Of a DNA stretch of 64,000 bases, positions 13,131-26,009 are shown one piece after another (position 1 is the stretch's first letter; each line of letters opens with the position of its first letter). Source of the stretch: Scatophagus argus (Eukaryota; Chordata; Actinopteri; Scatophagidae); assembly GCF_020382885.2 (NCBI RefSeq), contig NC_058496.1:15728501-15792500 (forward strand), in the 5' to 3' direction. Made by a program: the position numbers and the translations under genes. The notes under the pieces are model-generated. The model worked only from the letters and a program-made list of their open reading frames with translations, was not told where the DNA came from and did no database searches.

Positions 13131-14182
13131 GATGCCGGGCGGATGTGCTGTCCTCTCGGTGTCGGTAAACTTCACTGAAGTCGATGATAACTTCCCACCC
13201 CAAAGAAATTTACTCGAGATAGCGAAGGCGATGTGTTAGAAACCTCGGATCCGCTTTCTCATGAGCAGCACCTGGGGTTTAAACTTCTCTCTTCACCGTC
13301 CCGGAGTGGTCTCTTCGGCGAGGCTGGAGGGTTTAAAAAAATGAGTATCAAAACCGTAAGCACTTCTAATCAAAATCTGGGCTGACAATGAAACCTGGCA
13401 CCTAAGAAAAGGGAAGGACTGCGCTGCTCGGAGGCGGAGGTGAAGTGAAACGGCAGCTCTCAGCACATCGGGACGTAGAAGAAGAGCTGTCCACCTCCTC
13501 CCCTTCCTCTAAGCATAAATGAACTCGGTCAGGCGAAAAGCGGAGTTTTGGGGAGGCTGCATGGGCGGTGGGTGTGTGTAAAAACGAATGAGAAAAGCAA
13601 TGATGGAGCTCTGCTTGCATGGCTGATGTCACAGTTTCAAACAATATCACAAATCTGAAACCGAATCGTCTTTTCCATTTGTTTCCTATAATTTGCGCGC
13701 CTTTACGCACAATTAGTTTTATTTGTCGTAGTTAGATAACTTGAAAGAAATGAAAAGTCAAAAAATGAGTTTTTATGCCCTTGTTTCACTGGTGTCATCA
13801 TGTTTGAAGTAACCGAAATATGTTAACCGTCAAATACAACATGAAAGCCTGCCTGGATTATGAATGAATCACTAGCAGATTGCTCATAGGCTGAACATGG
13901 AAGCAACGGTGGCAGTAACCCACCTGGCGACTTTCCTAATGAGCTCATGTTCAGACAAGTGGTTAATGTCACTTTCACAATAAAACTTAAACATCATCTG
14001 ACCATTTCACTGCACACACAAAAAAAGTGAAGTATCTGGACATCCGCTGCCTTTTATAAGGATTCCGCTAGCTCACCTCATCGCGTCTCCTTAAATAAGC
14101 GCAGCGTGGACATGAATAATGTGCCATTCAAGCAACCAACGATCGTTGACGCGAGCTCTTTGTCTAAGGAGCTCGAACGCTC

Positions 14183-14304
14183 ATTGGCTACTGCCCTCAC
14201 GGACCACCGTCTCGAGACCACCCCCTCTGCGTGCTGATTGGTCAGACGCTGGTGAGTGCGATGTTGAATTTGATCGACTGATTTTAGGGCGGGGCTGTTA
14301 TAAA
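14183..14304 (+). promoter_or_regulatory. Candidate TATA promoter with two CCAAT boxes and a GC box
   Basis: Two inverted CCAAT boxes (ATTGG at 14183-14187 and 14237-14241), a GC box GGGCGGGGC at 14287-14295 and TATAAA at 14299-14304 lie in classical order for rightward transcription, with an expected start near 14330. No credible coding exon follows in the next kilobases. It may drive a noncoding transcript, an unseen upstream exon, or be chance in a GC-rich patch upstream of scarb2. Confidence 0.4.
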
Positions 14305-15599
14305 GGAGGAACCCACGACGTGATGCTCGCCACTGACAAAGTGGATGTTTAGCAGTTACTGCGGAACCCACTTAAACCACGGCTGATGTTGTAGTGGAAT
14401 AACAGAAAGTGGATGATAAATGACCCGCATTATGGTCATCACAAGGCAAACAGGCACTAAATATTGACAAACATAAATTATACGTACATAAGAGCGTCTT
14501 AAGTGTTCTCCGTGAGGAAAAATGTCACTGCAAAGCTTCCTGACTGCAGTAAGACAGTTTAATTGTCAACGGTATTGTTGACAAAATTGAATTTAACTGT
14601 GAGACAAGGTGTTGGACACAGAGTTTACACTAAAATGTATGTTTTCAGCCATAGCAATACATTTCAGTGGATGCATGCAGATCTTGCTATTCTGCAAACA
14701 GGATGTTGCAGCAACATGGATAACATAGAGTGAATGTTGACGTTTCTTGTGTTGGTTTTTTTTGTTTTGTTTCTGAGGTATCTGCCAACCAAATCCAATT
14801 GAAAATTTGCTTTGTTTTTTCCTTCATATTACAGATGCATCATTGTGGTCCCAGCATAATCGAAAATGTTTCACTGGTAACAAAGATGGTGTAAAACTGG
14901 TGTACCATCTACCCTGCAGAAGGAAAAATCAGCAATGATATAAACTTTGCAGCTGCATTTGAAAAAATCCATTTGTTTCAGCACAGCAAACACAGATCGT
15001 GCTACAGTATACAGCATTCTGCTGCTGGTTGGACAGTTTTCTCAGAGCTTTAGGCCAGTGAACATTGATTTTTGATCAAATTTATCTGTGTTCATTTTCC
15101 ACTATCCTAGCAGCAGCAGTAACACCAGCACAATGATGTGTTTTCACAACAGTAAACGACAAAATCTGAAACACAATTCAGTTTTCTTTGAATGGGAATA
15201 CATATATATGATAGCATCAAAATGTGCCAGTGGGATTAGAGCTGTTGAATCCATTTTGAAAAAAGCAGCAGAAAATTAACTTGAATGTCAACCAGCACTG
15301 TCTAATGTTTGCTGAAGTTGATATTTCACACCCTTTAACTGGCATCAGTTCTTCACAACGGCAGGCTCTTGAATGTGTTGCCAGAATTTGGTTGAAATAC
15401 AATCATGATTTAAAGTCACAAAAGACCAACAGTGTTATTTCCATGACATTCTGCACTTAAAGCATCTAACTGGTGTAAGGCTATAACTGGAATTGTGAGC
15501 CGCCACCACCCTTATTTACAGAAAACACCAGCTGCTTAACTCAAGGGCATGCTTTTACCCTGAATTCTCGTGGATGAGATGCCAGTTCAGACACCAGGG

Positions 15600-16125
15600 G
15601 CCATTTTTTTTTTTTTATAAAAATGTTCTTAGATTTATACTTACCTAATTTCCCCTCGGGGATGAATGGAGTCATCCATCTATCTATCTATCTATACTTG
15701 AACTGAGTCGTGATTATTTTTGACACTGTGCTTACATTTGATTCATAACAGATGCTGAGTGTATAAACCTTGCTCAAGCAGGTTCTGTGCATGCCATTTT
15801 GAACTTTCCACACCAGTGGTCTATTAATTTCAAATCAACTTAAACTGACAGCATCTGCCGTGTGACTTCCCCTGATATAATGTTAGCACAAATGAAGGTT
15901 TAGTCAGGAATAGTCATGCACCAAAAGGGAAAATCATACATTTTGGAAGACAAGATCCCGATTGTCATGGTAGATTGAAGCAGGCAACACACATGTTTCA
16001 GTGGACTAAATTGTGGGTTGACAAACACAGTCAAACACAGCTTGGGAGCATGTCGCTGCTGCAGTAAACAAGGTGGTGCAGAAAGACAGAACTGTAGCTG
16101 ATATTAAGTGATACAGAGTGTCCAA
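15600..16125. repeat. Interspersed repeat copy 1 (matches 42868-43262), interrupted by a retroposon tail
   Basis: Shares ordered segments with the copy in ccng2: 'ataaaaatgttc..agattt', 'agatgctgag', 'tgatataatg..agcacaaatga', 'agtcaggaatag', and 'cagtggactaaattgtgggt' followed by 'tgacaaacacag'. The family has no visible ORF and I cannot classify it. A 50-bp insertion lies inside it at 15643-15692. Confidence 0.75.
15643..15692 (+). mobile_element. 5'-truncated retroposon tail with (ATCT)n end and 7-bp target duplication
   Basis: The insert carries 'tttcccctcggggatgaat' and ends in ATCT repeats, the style of 3' tail found on fish LINE/SINE elements. It is flanked by TATACTT at 15636-15642 and 15693-15699. 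The homologous repeat at about 42897-42910 has the uninterrupted site, so the duplication is a true target-site duplication. Confidence 0.75.
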
Positions 16126-18010
16126 ATATAATGACTCTGGGTCTGTCAGTTCCTAAAACCTTCAACTGATAATTCCTATCACAAATTTAGACAAGAAGTT
16201 CATGCAAAGTTCACCACAGGCTTGGACACATGTGTTCCAATACCCCAACATAACCTGCATGAAAATCAGAGATATGATAATTTCCTCTTTAATGTGAGGT
16301 TTTACAAATAAGTGCAATAGGTGGTTTTTTCAAGCCCTACTTAAGATCAAAACTGATTATAAGTCTGTTTTAAAAATGAGGCCACAGGTCACCTAATGAG
16401 ATGAGAAAACTGGTTGAAGCTGAGTACACTCTTCAACTCAACCCGTCATTCTTAGATTCAACTCTTTGGCAGAGGTTTTATTAAGAGTTTGGTTGGTGGC
16501 CAGCATGTTATACTATAAAATGCTTTATGTGCAGTAATGGCTGGACTGAAAGGTGAGCACGGTCATGCAGTCGCCTCTTTCATAATCCATTCATAAATAA
16601 AGTGGGACAAAAGACTACAAATTTTCCTCAGGAAGTGATATACATCATATTGTTTGATGTTGCTTACTGGAAGGAACTGGCTGGGCTGGACTCTTAACAT
16701 TAATGTAATTGAGTGTTACCGCATTGTACAAAGCCTTATGGCAATCCCAGAGGATGGGGGGTTGCAGGAGGGGGGCGGCATCTGTTCAAACAAGAGAAGT
16801 AAAAAATGCTAAAGAAAATCATCAGGGGGGAAGGATAACAGTCAAATAATGCAGCAACATTGTTTCTGCCAAAAGAAAGGGTGGGAGGGTGAAGAGGGGT
16901 AAAACAGTTCAACCTTTGTAATGGTCTCTTTTTATGTTTGGTCAGCAGAGCGACACTGATTTTTTTTTTCTCTGGTTTTTTTTGTTGTCGGACTAGTTGG
17001 ACGCTAAGACACCCAGCTTTGAAGGCCTACACAAAGGTATTTGACAACGAGAGATTATTTTTTTATGTGAATATCTCTATGTACAACATCAGAAAAAGAG
17101 TTCATGGTGAGAATAAGACAGGCATTCATGCATACCACAACAAGACCTTTTTTTTCTAAGACTAAATCATTTTGGACAAGTTCTTCCTAACTAGTGTCTG
17201 TTGTCTGATTTCCCCACAAATCATTCATTGTCTCTGACAAATTTTGTCCACCACCAAAAACGTGCACCAGTAGCCTTTGGTTTGCACTTTGAAGACATGG
17301 CTAAAGTGCAAATGTGGCTCAACAGTGAGCACATTTATTTGGACACAAATGTTCATTCATGAGTTTGGAAAAGAAAGTCTTCTCTGAATGTTTCACACAT
17401 TCTGCAGAGTCAGCTCTATGCAGTTGTCTGTGTGCAAAATGGGTTATGTGCTAACTCACACGGTCTTTACTTCACATTGTCTTTAGGAGTAATTTTAGGT
17501 CACCTTCTTCACACACCCAGCAATTATTATGCATTCAGCTGAGAGTCATGCACAAGCTGTGGTTAATTTTCAGTTGGTGAACAGAATGTGTTATCCAGTT
17601 AACAGTGTAGTATGGTATGGGTTCTGATGGGTGGATTCACTGTGTACTTTGCAGGGGACAAATGCATGCTGTTTATCTGCTAAATAAGATATGGAATAAC
17701 ACACATAGTATGCAAACAATGATTCATACCTGTCAGACTCACATATCCTTCAAATGATAATTTGTTGCAGAGTACAAATATTACTGCCAACGCCCCGATT
17801 CACAAAGCTGTCTGAGGTGATGAATTGGTCTTTCAACAAGGTGATATGGATAAACAGGTGTGTTTCAATTGACACAAGTACTAATAAGAAGACTAAGAAT
17901 CTCTATGATGCTATACTTACTGTAGGCATAGCAATGCTTAAAGCTAAGAACTAATATCAGCGTAGTAACACAGTCATATTGATGGCACTAACATCCTAAT
18001 GTTTAGCAGA

Positions 18011-18830
18011 CACTATATGGACAAAAGTGTTGAGACATACTTCTTTATTATTGAATTTAGGTGTTTAATTCCATAGCTAAAGAGTTCTAAACTTCAGCTG
18101 GCATTAATATCAGTACAAAAAACTGTACGGCGGGAGCTTCATGGAACGGATTTCCATGGCTGAGCAGCAGCATGCAAGCCTCACATCACCAAGTGCAATG
18201 TAAAGCATCTGATAGAGTGGTGTAAAGCATGACACCACTGGACTCTAGAGCAGTGGAAATGGGCAAGTCTGTGTTTGGCGGATGTCAGGAGCACTGTTTG
18301 CACTGTGCCAACTGTAAAGTTTGGTGGAGAGGGGATAATGGTATGGGGCTGTGTTTCAGGGGTTGGGCACTTACATCCAGTGAAGAGAAATCTTAATGCT
18401 TCAGCATACCAAGATATTTTGTACAATGCTATGCTTTCTATTCCAGCATGACTGTGCCCCAGTGCACAAAGCAAGGTCCATAAAGACACGGTTGGATGAG
18501 TTTGGTGTGGATGAACTTGACTGGCCCACACAGAACCCTGACCTCAACCCCATCTAATACCTTTGGGATGAACTGGGACAGAGACTGTGAGCCAGGCCTT
18601 TTTGTCCAATATCAGTGCCTAAATTCACAAATGTTCCTCTGCATGAATGGGCAAAAAATCCCACAGAAACACAAAATCTTCTGGAAAACCTTCCCAGAAG
18701 AGTGGAAGCTGTTATAGCTGCAAAAGGAGGGACAAACTCCAAATTAATGTCTATGCATTTAGAATGCAATGTCATTGAAGGCCTTGTTGATACAATGATC
18801 AGGTATCCCAATACTTTTGTCCATATAGTG
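18011..18830 (+). mobile_element. Degenerate Tc1/mariner-type transposon, internally deleted, with terminal inverted repeats
   Basis: The left end (18011 on) 'cactatatggacaaaagt' is mirrored at the right end (to 18830) by 'acttttgtccatatagtg'. Internal plus-strand fragments read like Tc1-family transposase: MVWGCVSG..HPVKRNLNASAYQDIL (about 18335-18440), CAPVHKARSI, ELDWPTQNPDLNPI (to about 18556) and ENLPRRVEAVIAAKGGT (to about 18737). The reading frame is broken by stops and a frame change. The Glu usually after DLNPI is a TAA stop, removing the third catalytic acid. The element is about 820 bp, short for the family, so the 5' coding part is missing. It cannot encode an active transposase. 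Confidence 0.88.
18311..18760 (+). pseudogene. Broken Tc1-like transposase remnant
   Basis: Homology to the DDE domain runs from about 18311 (TVKFGGEGIMVWGC) to about 18760. It is interrupted by a TGA after LSIPA, a frame change before CAPVHKARS, and a TAA in place of the conserved Glu in the DLNPIE motif. The N-terminal DNA-binding region and first catalytic Asp region are not seen. Confidence 0.85.
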
Positions 18831-21504
18831 TATATTGTTTACTGTGTTCACCATCTTAGTCACATTCACTGAGTTTTAGAAAAATTGGAAATCTGACCTG
18901 ATGGTTCCTATGACCTATGATGGTTCTACATAGAAATTATAGACATAGATAGACATTATTGTGTGTACCAAATTTCATGGTACGGATATTTCACTCAAAA
19001 TCACAAATGTCAATATGGTGGAGCTAGAGGAAGAGTAAGGACATCACCAAAGTCAGAATTCTTGGGCACCATGAATGTCTGTACAACACGAACAATCTAT
19101 CCAGTATTATAGTTGTTGAAATATTTCAGTCTGAATTAAAGTGGTGGGCTGACTGACCAGCTGACATTGTTGTTCCGTGAGCCATACTGCCAGCATGGCA
19201 AACAAAGGACAAATTTAAATTTAAGTCAAACATCTTCTTGTGGCCTGGGCTGAAAAAGTACATGAGTAATGTAAATATGTTGTGATTTCTTTGACTGCAG
19301 TTTACCTTACAGCACTACGATATATATCAGCTTTAAATAATGCAGTTTTAAGCCCATGTTTAAACCAGACAGTCTCAAAACAGCATGGTAATCACACACA
19401 AATCAAGACCATTTTTCTTAAACACAAAATGTCTGGAGTAGTATTTTTCCTTCACAGCAACAGTCTACTGTCTGTACGATGTCGAAAATGTGAGAAGCAA
19501 CCACGTAATCCACCAGTCGCATTCCATCATCTGTCCTCCCTAGTTGCAGTTCCCTCCTTATATCAACGCAACAGAAACAACGTTAACTCTTTCTGTAAAT
19601 ACTGCCTGGTGTGGTAGGCGGTGTCCTCCACCCCACAGGGGCCGCACCACAGTGGAGCCTGGTACCAAGCATTAAGTCACAGTACTTTGGAAGCTGAGAC
19701 AGTCTTTGTAAGGCTAGAGACTGATATACAGGCATAGTTGGGGGAGTGGAGACTTGTAAGGAGTGGCAGACCTTTTCACTGGAGGTGATTAATGCAAACT
19801 GAGACATCAAGTCTTATGGAAAGACTACACTACAGTGAATTTATTTCTAGGTTAATCCAGTCCTTGATTTCCTTGGAGAGGATCACAGTGACCAAAAGAA
19901 CTTGCTGTAGCAGACAAAAGAAATGTTAGATAATATGAAAAATCCAGGAGGTGCAGTCAGAAGAAAAGCTGAGAGATTGGATCCAATGTCCTATACTTTA
20001 ACTATACTGCAGCACTGGCGACTAGCTAAAAGTACTGTACTTGAGTGAAAGAGATTTTACATTAAAAAAAATGACATCATCACCTTATCAATACACTACA
20101 TTAAAATTAAACTTGTGGCTCTTGTAAGAAACAAAAAAGTATTGTTTTTGGGACCTTTTGTCATGTTTCAGATGTTTGTAAATACTTTTCTGTCCATTTT
20201 CCATTTGGCTTAGGCAGAAAACCTGGTGTATCAACAAAACAAACTGCAATGGAAACACACTTTGGAAATAAATCCTGATATAAACTGAGCATTTGACTTG
20301 AATCATCCACTGAAGCTTTTGCTCCACTGAAATGCAAACATCTGTGGCAGATAAAAACGTCTGGTGAGATGACCTAAACCATCCATGAATTCCTGCACCA
20401 TTTTTGTTCATTTGACATTTGAGTGGTACTCTTTTAAGCATGGTTAAATAGCAACTGATTGCAGAACTTGTGCCACAAACTGTTTATCTAAAGGCATTCA
20501 TCTCCAAAAATTCCTATCATTATAGTGGACATCATCATTATCATTATATTAGTTACAGATCCACAAACTTAATGCCAATTTGCACAGCATAGCTTTGTTT
20601 TTCTTCTTTTGCTCCACAATAATCATCTCATGAATCCACAAATGTATATGTATGTGACCATTTGAAGGGGCTTGAACCCTAGATTGGGAACCACTACTAA
20701 TTTACGTATGTACTAATTATTGCAGTGAAATCATCTCCACCTTGACCACCTGCAACAGTAAAATCTTGCTTACAGTACACATTTATTCATCAGTCGTAAC
20801 TAAAAATGTGATGTAAAGTCTATTTTTAAACTGTGGTATTGTTACTTTTACTTAAGTACCCTACACTGAAGAACAATCACTGTGTTTCTTTGTCATTGAA
20901 TGTATTGCGAAAGCTTTCTCGTGGTATGACTTTCTTGTCTATTTAGTCAACAGTGGTTAAATGATGGTCTGACCATGACACTTCTTTGTCCACCTAGGTG
21001 TGGTTCATTTCCCACCATTCAGCTAAAGTGTTTTGTAACAGGAGACAGTTGTTATTGTTCTTGCATGGGGTGACAAAGTGTTAATTTGAGAATTCAAGGG
21101 AGAACCACTGTCAAACCTCATGACATTTGCAGAAAAATAATGTTGTGTGTTGTCAATCTCCATAGGGACATATTTTGATAACGTGTAAAGTGATCATCAT
21201 GATATGAATTTTTTTGGTGTGACCCTGCTCTCGGACCCGCTGCCTCAGGCTTGAGGACAGAGTTATGCAACAATATATGCATTGTGCATAGTTTGACAAA
21301 GCCAGCCCACAATTTAGCCTCAGTTTTTAAATGTGAAGTGAAAGGTTGCAAGATGTACTCAATCAGAGTAAAAATGACAGCAGTTAAATAAAATAAATAA
21401 AATATAGTAAAAAAGGATTAAACAATACTATTTTTTGCAAAATGGCAGCAGACATGGAAGACTTAAAAACATGTCTGACTTTATCTGGTTGCAGTTTATT
21501 GATA

Positions 21505-21760
21505 TATAGTGCTGAAATGATAAGTTGATTAATTATTCATTTGACTGATAATGATCAACAGTAAGAATTTTGATAATTGATTTTAGTTTAAGTTATTTAC
21601 TAAACACAAATGACAAACATACTCCATTCTTCCCATTCTGGGAATTTGTGACTTCTCTTTGCTTTATACAATTTTAAACTGAATATCTCTGGCTTGTAGG
21701 ACAAAACAGGCAACTTAATAACATCATCTTGGGCTCTGGGAAACTGTGGTGGCTTTCATA
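21505..21760 (+). repeat. Old interspersed repeat, 'GCTGCAACTAA' family
   Basis: Contains 'ctgaaatgataagttgatta', then AT-rich DNA, then a segment like 'gacaaaacaggcaacttaat', 'gggctctgggaaactg'. This is the order seen in other fish copies of the family. Strongly diverged. Confidence 0.45.
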
Positions 21761-24177
21761 TAAGAAAGAAAAAAACTTTTGATCCAAAAGATAATGAACA
21801 TGATGTCAGTTGTGGTCCTATTTGTGTATCTACTTATTTAATTTAAAGTGTTTATTAATATTTAATATTTACCTCCCGTTTTAATAGCGACCTTGGGACA
21901 CAGCCCCATTAAAAATAAGGCCTCAACCTACATAGCTAGTAACAAAAACAATACTCCAAATGCCAAAAACAACTTAATACAAAAAATGGACATCAATAGC
22001 TGGCTAAGTGTGGTCAAAACCTTGACTGTTTATGCCCTGAACAGACAAGCGTGTCAGGGAGTTTAGTACATCCGCTCCAGTGTATTGTTTCTTACAGTTG
22101 CTCAACATCCTAATGGTCTGTTAAAAATGGCACTAAACTCTGTTACCACTGGAAAGCCTGCATGCTGCCAAGCCCTCTGATATTTACCATAAACAAAGAC
22201 ATTTCCTGTGTATCACACCAGTTTCCCTCAATTGTCCTTATCCTGTTGAGGAGAAGTAGAAAGTCTCTGGAGGAAAATTAATGTTGTCCTGTTGCTTTGT
22301 TTTTATTTTATTGTTAATGTGTGGAGTAAATAAATTAACGAAAGAATGCATGTTGCCAAACAAATAATTAAAAGTGACTTCTCTTTACTGTTCTGGATGA
22401 AGCAAATGCAGATATAGTGCTGAAATTATGAAGCTAAGCTATCACAATCAGCATCATTTTGGATTAGTTGATGGATTTTGTTTTCAAATTGTATCAATTC
22501 ACTACTTGATCACATGCTGATCATGTATCAGCAAGCACAGTATCTTGAAGTTGTCCACATCATAATATTTACTCTACTTTTTTTCCTCCAAAGGGGCTGA
22601 GCCTTCCCAGGTCAGGCCATCTTCGCACAACCATTTAGAGAGCAGTTTGTAGACAATGACCAATAACACAGGTGTCGTATTTCAATATTTAGAATTCAGG
22701 ATGCATGAGAAGGAAATCCTTTTGAAGAGGAAATAGAAAGGTCTGGCATGTACGTACCAGTTGCACGCATTTTATCATAGCTGTGAAGTAAAACAGATAA
22801 GAAAATGAGACCACGGCAAAAACTAAAACAGTCGAACTAATGTAGAGCTACTTGTCAGCACACATGCACTTAACTGCTGTCAGATATCAAATTGCATCTA
22901 AAAATGTAAATATTTCCCCGTCGTAGCTACACTTTAGTGTAGAATTTCGTTTGCTGATCTCCTCTTGTAAAAGCTCAAATACTCAACAGGTAAAAGTAGG
23001 CCCCAGCTGGCAGTTTCACAATGATGATACACACTCACTGAATGGTTCAAAAGTCATGAAATAAAGTAGATCCTAATATGCGCTGGTTTTTGCTGAGGTT
23101 TAAAGACAGCTAATTCACTTCAGCAGCAGTTCAAGAAGAAGGAAAACACGAAAATGTGACACTTGACCTTTGCAGGTCACTGTTTGTCACCCGGTCTGAC
23201 TTAGATATGTGGGAGAAATCTGTTAAAACACTTTGTTGGGAGCCACAGTAACATGGGAGAAGTTCCATTTCCTCAGAGAAATGGCACCACAGCACGGTTA
23301 AGACTACATTACTCATTCATAATGCTGCGTTTCTGCTGCTGCATCACAACGCTCAGAGCAGTCCTGTGATAGCACGAGGAATATATAGGCAAGAAGAAGG
23401 GGCTCAAGACAACTGTGGCGATAAACAAATCCATTCACAGTCACAATCCAGTGACTGGAGGCTCTTGTTGTTGGCATTGAAATACTATAACAGTTTTTAA
23501 ATGCTGTATATTTATTGGATTTTAATGGTTGTTCTGTGACCAACAACATGAAAATCATCCATGTATGCATTTTAAAAAAAATCATAAAAACATTAGAAAT
23601 AATTAAAAGATTCACTTGCTTGAAGCACTACCTTCAGTTTAGTAAAAACTCAAAAGGTGCTCCTGCTTTGACTAATCTATCAACAGCAGGATCTTTCAGG
23701 GTAATTATGCAAAATGTAATACTGAAAAAGATGTGAGGCTGTGAGAATTTCAAATCTCAAATGTGTATTCAAATTTCACTGTTTTTTGGCAACATTCAAA
23801 CTGGCTGTGTCGCTGGCAAACAATGTGAAACAGCGCATTAGACAGTTCAGTGACTGCATTGAAAATGTTTACCAAGTTAGTTTGTTGCTATAAATAGGAA
23901 TCATCATCGCTGAATGAAGGGAAACAGTAGTCTCTCTGTCCCAGCAGTGTTTTCCCCAGTGTTTGAACAGCAGGAGAGTCCGGGGACCTGAACTAAGGCT
24001 AATTAACTAATTCGTCAGTTATCAAGGGATAACAGTCGGAAATTGTCATGAATTTCTCTAGAATCATCAGAAAAACATAAGACTCTAAGCCTAGGAAATG
24101 CAATGTGAGAACATGCAATGTGAGAAGTATACATCAATTCTGTTAGCTAATGGTACATAAGGGCGTTATTGAATACA

Positions 24178-25040
24178 GGAAGTACATTTACTCAAGTATT
24201 GTATCTAACTACAAATTGTAGATATTTGTATTCCTTTTGGCTATTTTAATTAAGAATTTTCAATGTAAACACATAATCACCTCATAATGTATCATGCAAT
24301 GAAATAGCTTAAACACATTTCAAGACTCATAATACTATTTGGCTGATATAACTTTTACCTGAGTAAAGTTTTGAATGATGGGTTTTTACCAGTGGAGTAT
24401 ATTTACATTGTGGTATTGATGCCTGTACTCAAGTGAATTACTTAACTAAATCTTTTTTTTTTTTTAACTGAAGTTAAGTGGTATTTAAGGAGTAAATTTC
24501 AACAGTTACATATTTTTACAGACAGTGATTATGCAAGAGTTGCATGAGCATGAGCTCTGAGTCAGCCTAAACCTGAACTGCATATTTTCTAACAAGGAGA
24601 GCCCCCTAGTGTCCAGATATTCTCACATAGAGGAATTTTGATTCATTGCTCTTGTCTTGTGCATTTACTCAGTAAGATGAGATAAACAGGTTTGCCTAAA
24701 ACTGCAGTGCCCACTGTATTAATATCACCTCTTTTGGGTGAGTTTTGTTTTTTATTTTTATATATCAGACACTGTCAGTCAAACCACACAACAGCTGTGA
24801 CCACATAGTTAAACACTCTATAAATGCACTTAGAGGTAACCAGATATCACCAGTGATGGACTGTACTATACTTCAGTACAAATTTGAGGTGCTTGTCAGC
24901 TACTCTACTTGAGTATTTCCATTTTATCCTACTTCATATTTTTACTCCACTACATTTCAGAGACAAATATTGTATTTTTTATGCCAGTACATTTATCTGA
25001 CAGCTTTAGTTATTCCCTACTTTTCAGATGAAGATTTTCA
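24178..25040. repeat. Two adjacent old repeats of the 'AGTAC' family
   Basis: 24178-24475 contains 'aggaagtacatttactcaag' and later 'ctgtactcaagtgaattact'. 24853-25040 contains 'tacttgagtatttccatttt', 'ttttactccactacatttca' and 'catttatctgacagctttag'. These are hallmark segments of a very common fish nonautonomous DNA element. The two stretches may be parts of one or two insertions. Confidence 0.55.
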
Positions 25041-26009
25041 TATGCAGATTGCACAGTTGCACTGATGCATGATCGATATGTAAATAGTCCACTAATACAA
25101 CAATATCACAATATCAAAATCATACACTTTGTCGACTGTGCATTAGCTGCCTATACTCCTTATGAAGTCCACACAGACCTAGCATGACAGAAGAACAACA
25201 CTGATTTAAATTTAAACTTCTGTCTTAGGTTGATGTATATTCCTTGAGCCAGATGCGCTATGTCTTTGTCAATGCCTGCTGATTGTAAAGATAGCGTTTA
25301 TGCCTTTAATTCATTGTAAAACAATTGTTTACTGTTAACAAACACTGGTTACAATAAACCGAGCTGGCTCGGAACAGCTGTCTAAGTACAGTCACACAAA
25401 CATTTTTGTTTTATGTCATACTCCTCCCATCACCTGACCGTAAGTACATTCCTACCATCATGCCTTGTGGCCTTGGCTTGTTTGTCAAAACCCTATTGTT
25501 TCATCTGGCTAGATGATTGGCTGATTTCCTGTCAGCTAATGGTGTCCGCATTTGCGATGAACTATGTCATGAGTGCAGACAGCAAACACATTCTTGGAGT
25601 TACTCCATATTTAGTTATGATTACACATGCCACATTATATTCTGATGCGTTCAGGGTAACAAAATAAATGATTATTTATCCTTTTTATTTGTATACCGGC
25701 AGGAATCAATTAGTAAATATTTCTCATAAGTTCAGCGGTCTGGTTGCTAAGCAGCAGTAGTCACAGCAGGAGTAACACAGTTAGAAATAGTTGCAGTAAT
25801 GGTGGCTCAGTTCATAGTGTCATAGTTTCCCGCTATGACATGTTCAAATGTCTATTGTCTGCTACAAGAGCCTCCGTTGTTGCCATAGTTACCCAGTAGC
25901 AAACTACTTGGGAAAGGTTGATAGTCAACCGTGCAAACGAGACGTAGACGAAGAAAAAAAGAATTCTCTAAAACGGATTAAATAAGTAATAGGCAACCGA
26001 TAATAAGCA

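Larger units (their letters stand above)
13131..17900. other. Upstream region of scarb2, no recognised gene
   Basis: The first ~600 bases should hold the scarb2 5' UTR and promoter; 13490-13510 and 13550-13580 are relatively GC-rich. Further out are a candidate plus-strand promoter (14183-14304) and a diverged repeat (about 15600-16125). Long ORFs here show no family resemblance and no exon-like splice pattern. I see nothing else that can be supported. Confidence 0.5.
17905..19200 (-). repeat. Fish interspersed repeat, copy A, split by a Tc1-like relic
   Basis: The left part (about 17905-18010) ends in 'aatgtttagcag'. The right part resumes at 18831 with 'tatattgttt' and 'gttcaccatcttagt', then runs to about 19200 through 'accaaatttcatggta', 'ttcactcaaaatcacaaatg' and 'atgaatgtctgtac'. 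In reverse complement these match the copy at 55240-55745 (for example 'gttttgagtgaaatgtc', 'tttggtgat'). Confidence 0.7.
19201..26009. other. Gene-free stretch upstream of fam47e
   Basis: No exon recognised. It holds AT-rich DNA with old repeat fragments (about 20010-20070, 21505-21760, 24178-24475, 24853-25040). The last few hundred bases before 26010 are the presumed fam47e promoter. It has no clear TATA box, but contains GTTGCCATAGTTACC near 25876-25892, two tandem GTTRCC-type half-sites that weakly recall RFX X-boxes. Confidence 0.45.

Noticed and set aside
14119-14352. Open frame over the candidate promoter at 14.2 kb
   Set aside because: Runs through CCAAT, GC and TATA motifs, has no similarity to known proteins, and its composition follows the GC-rich patch.
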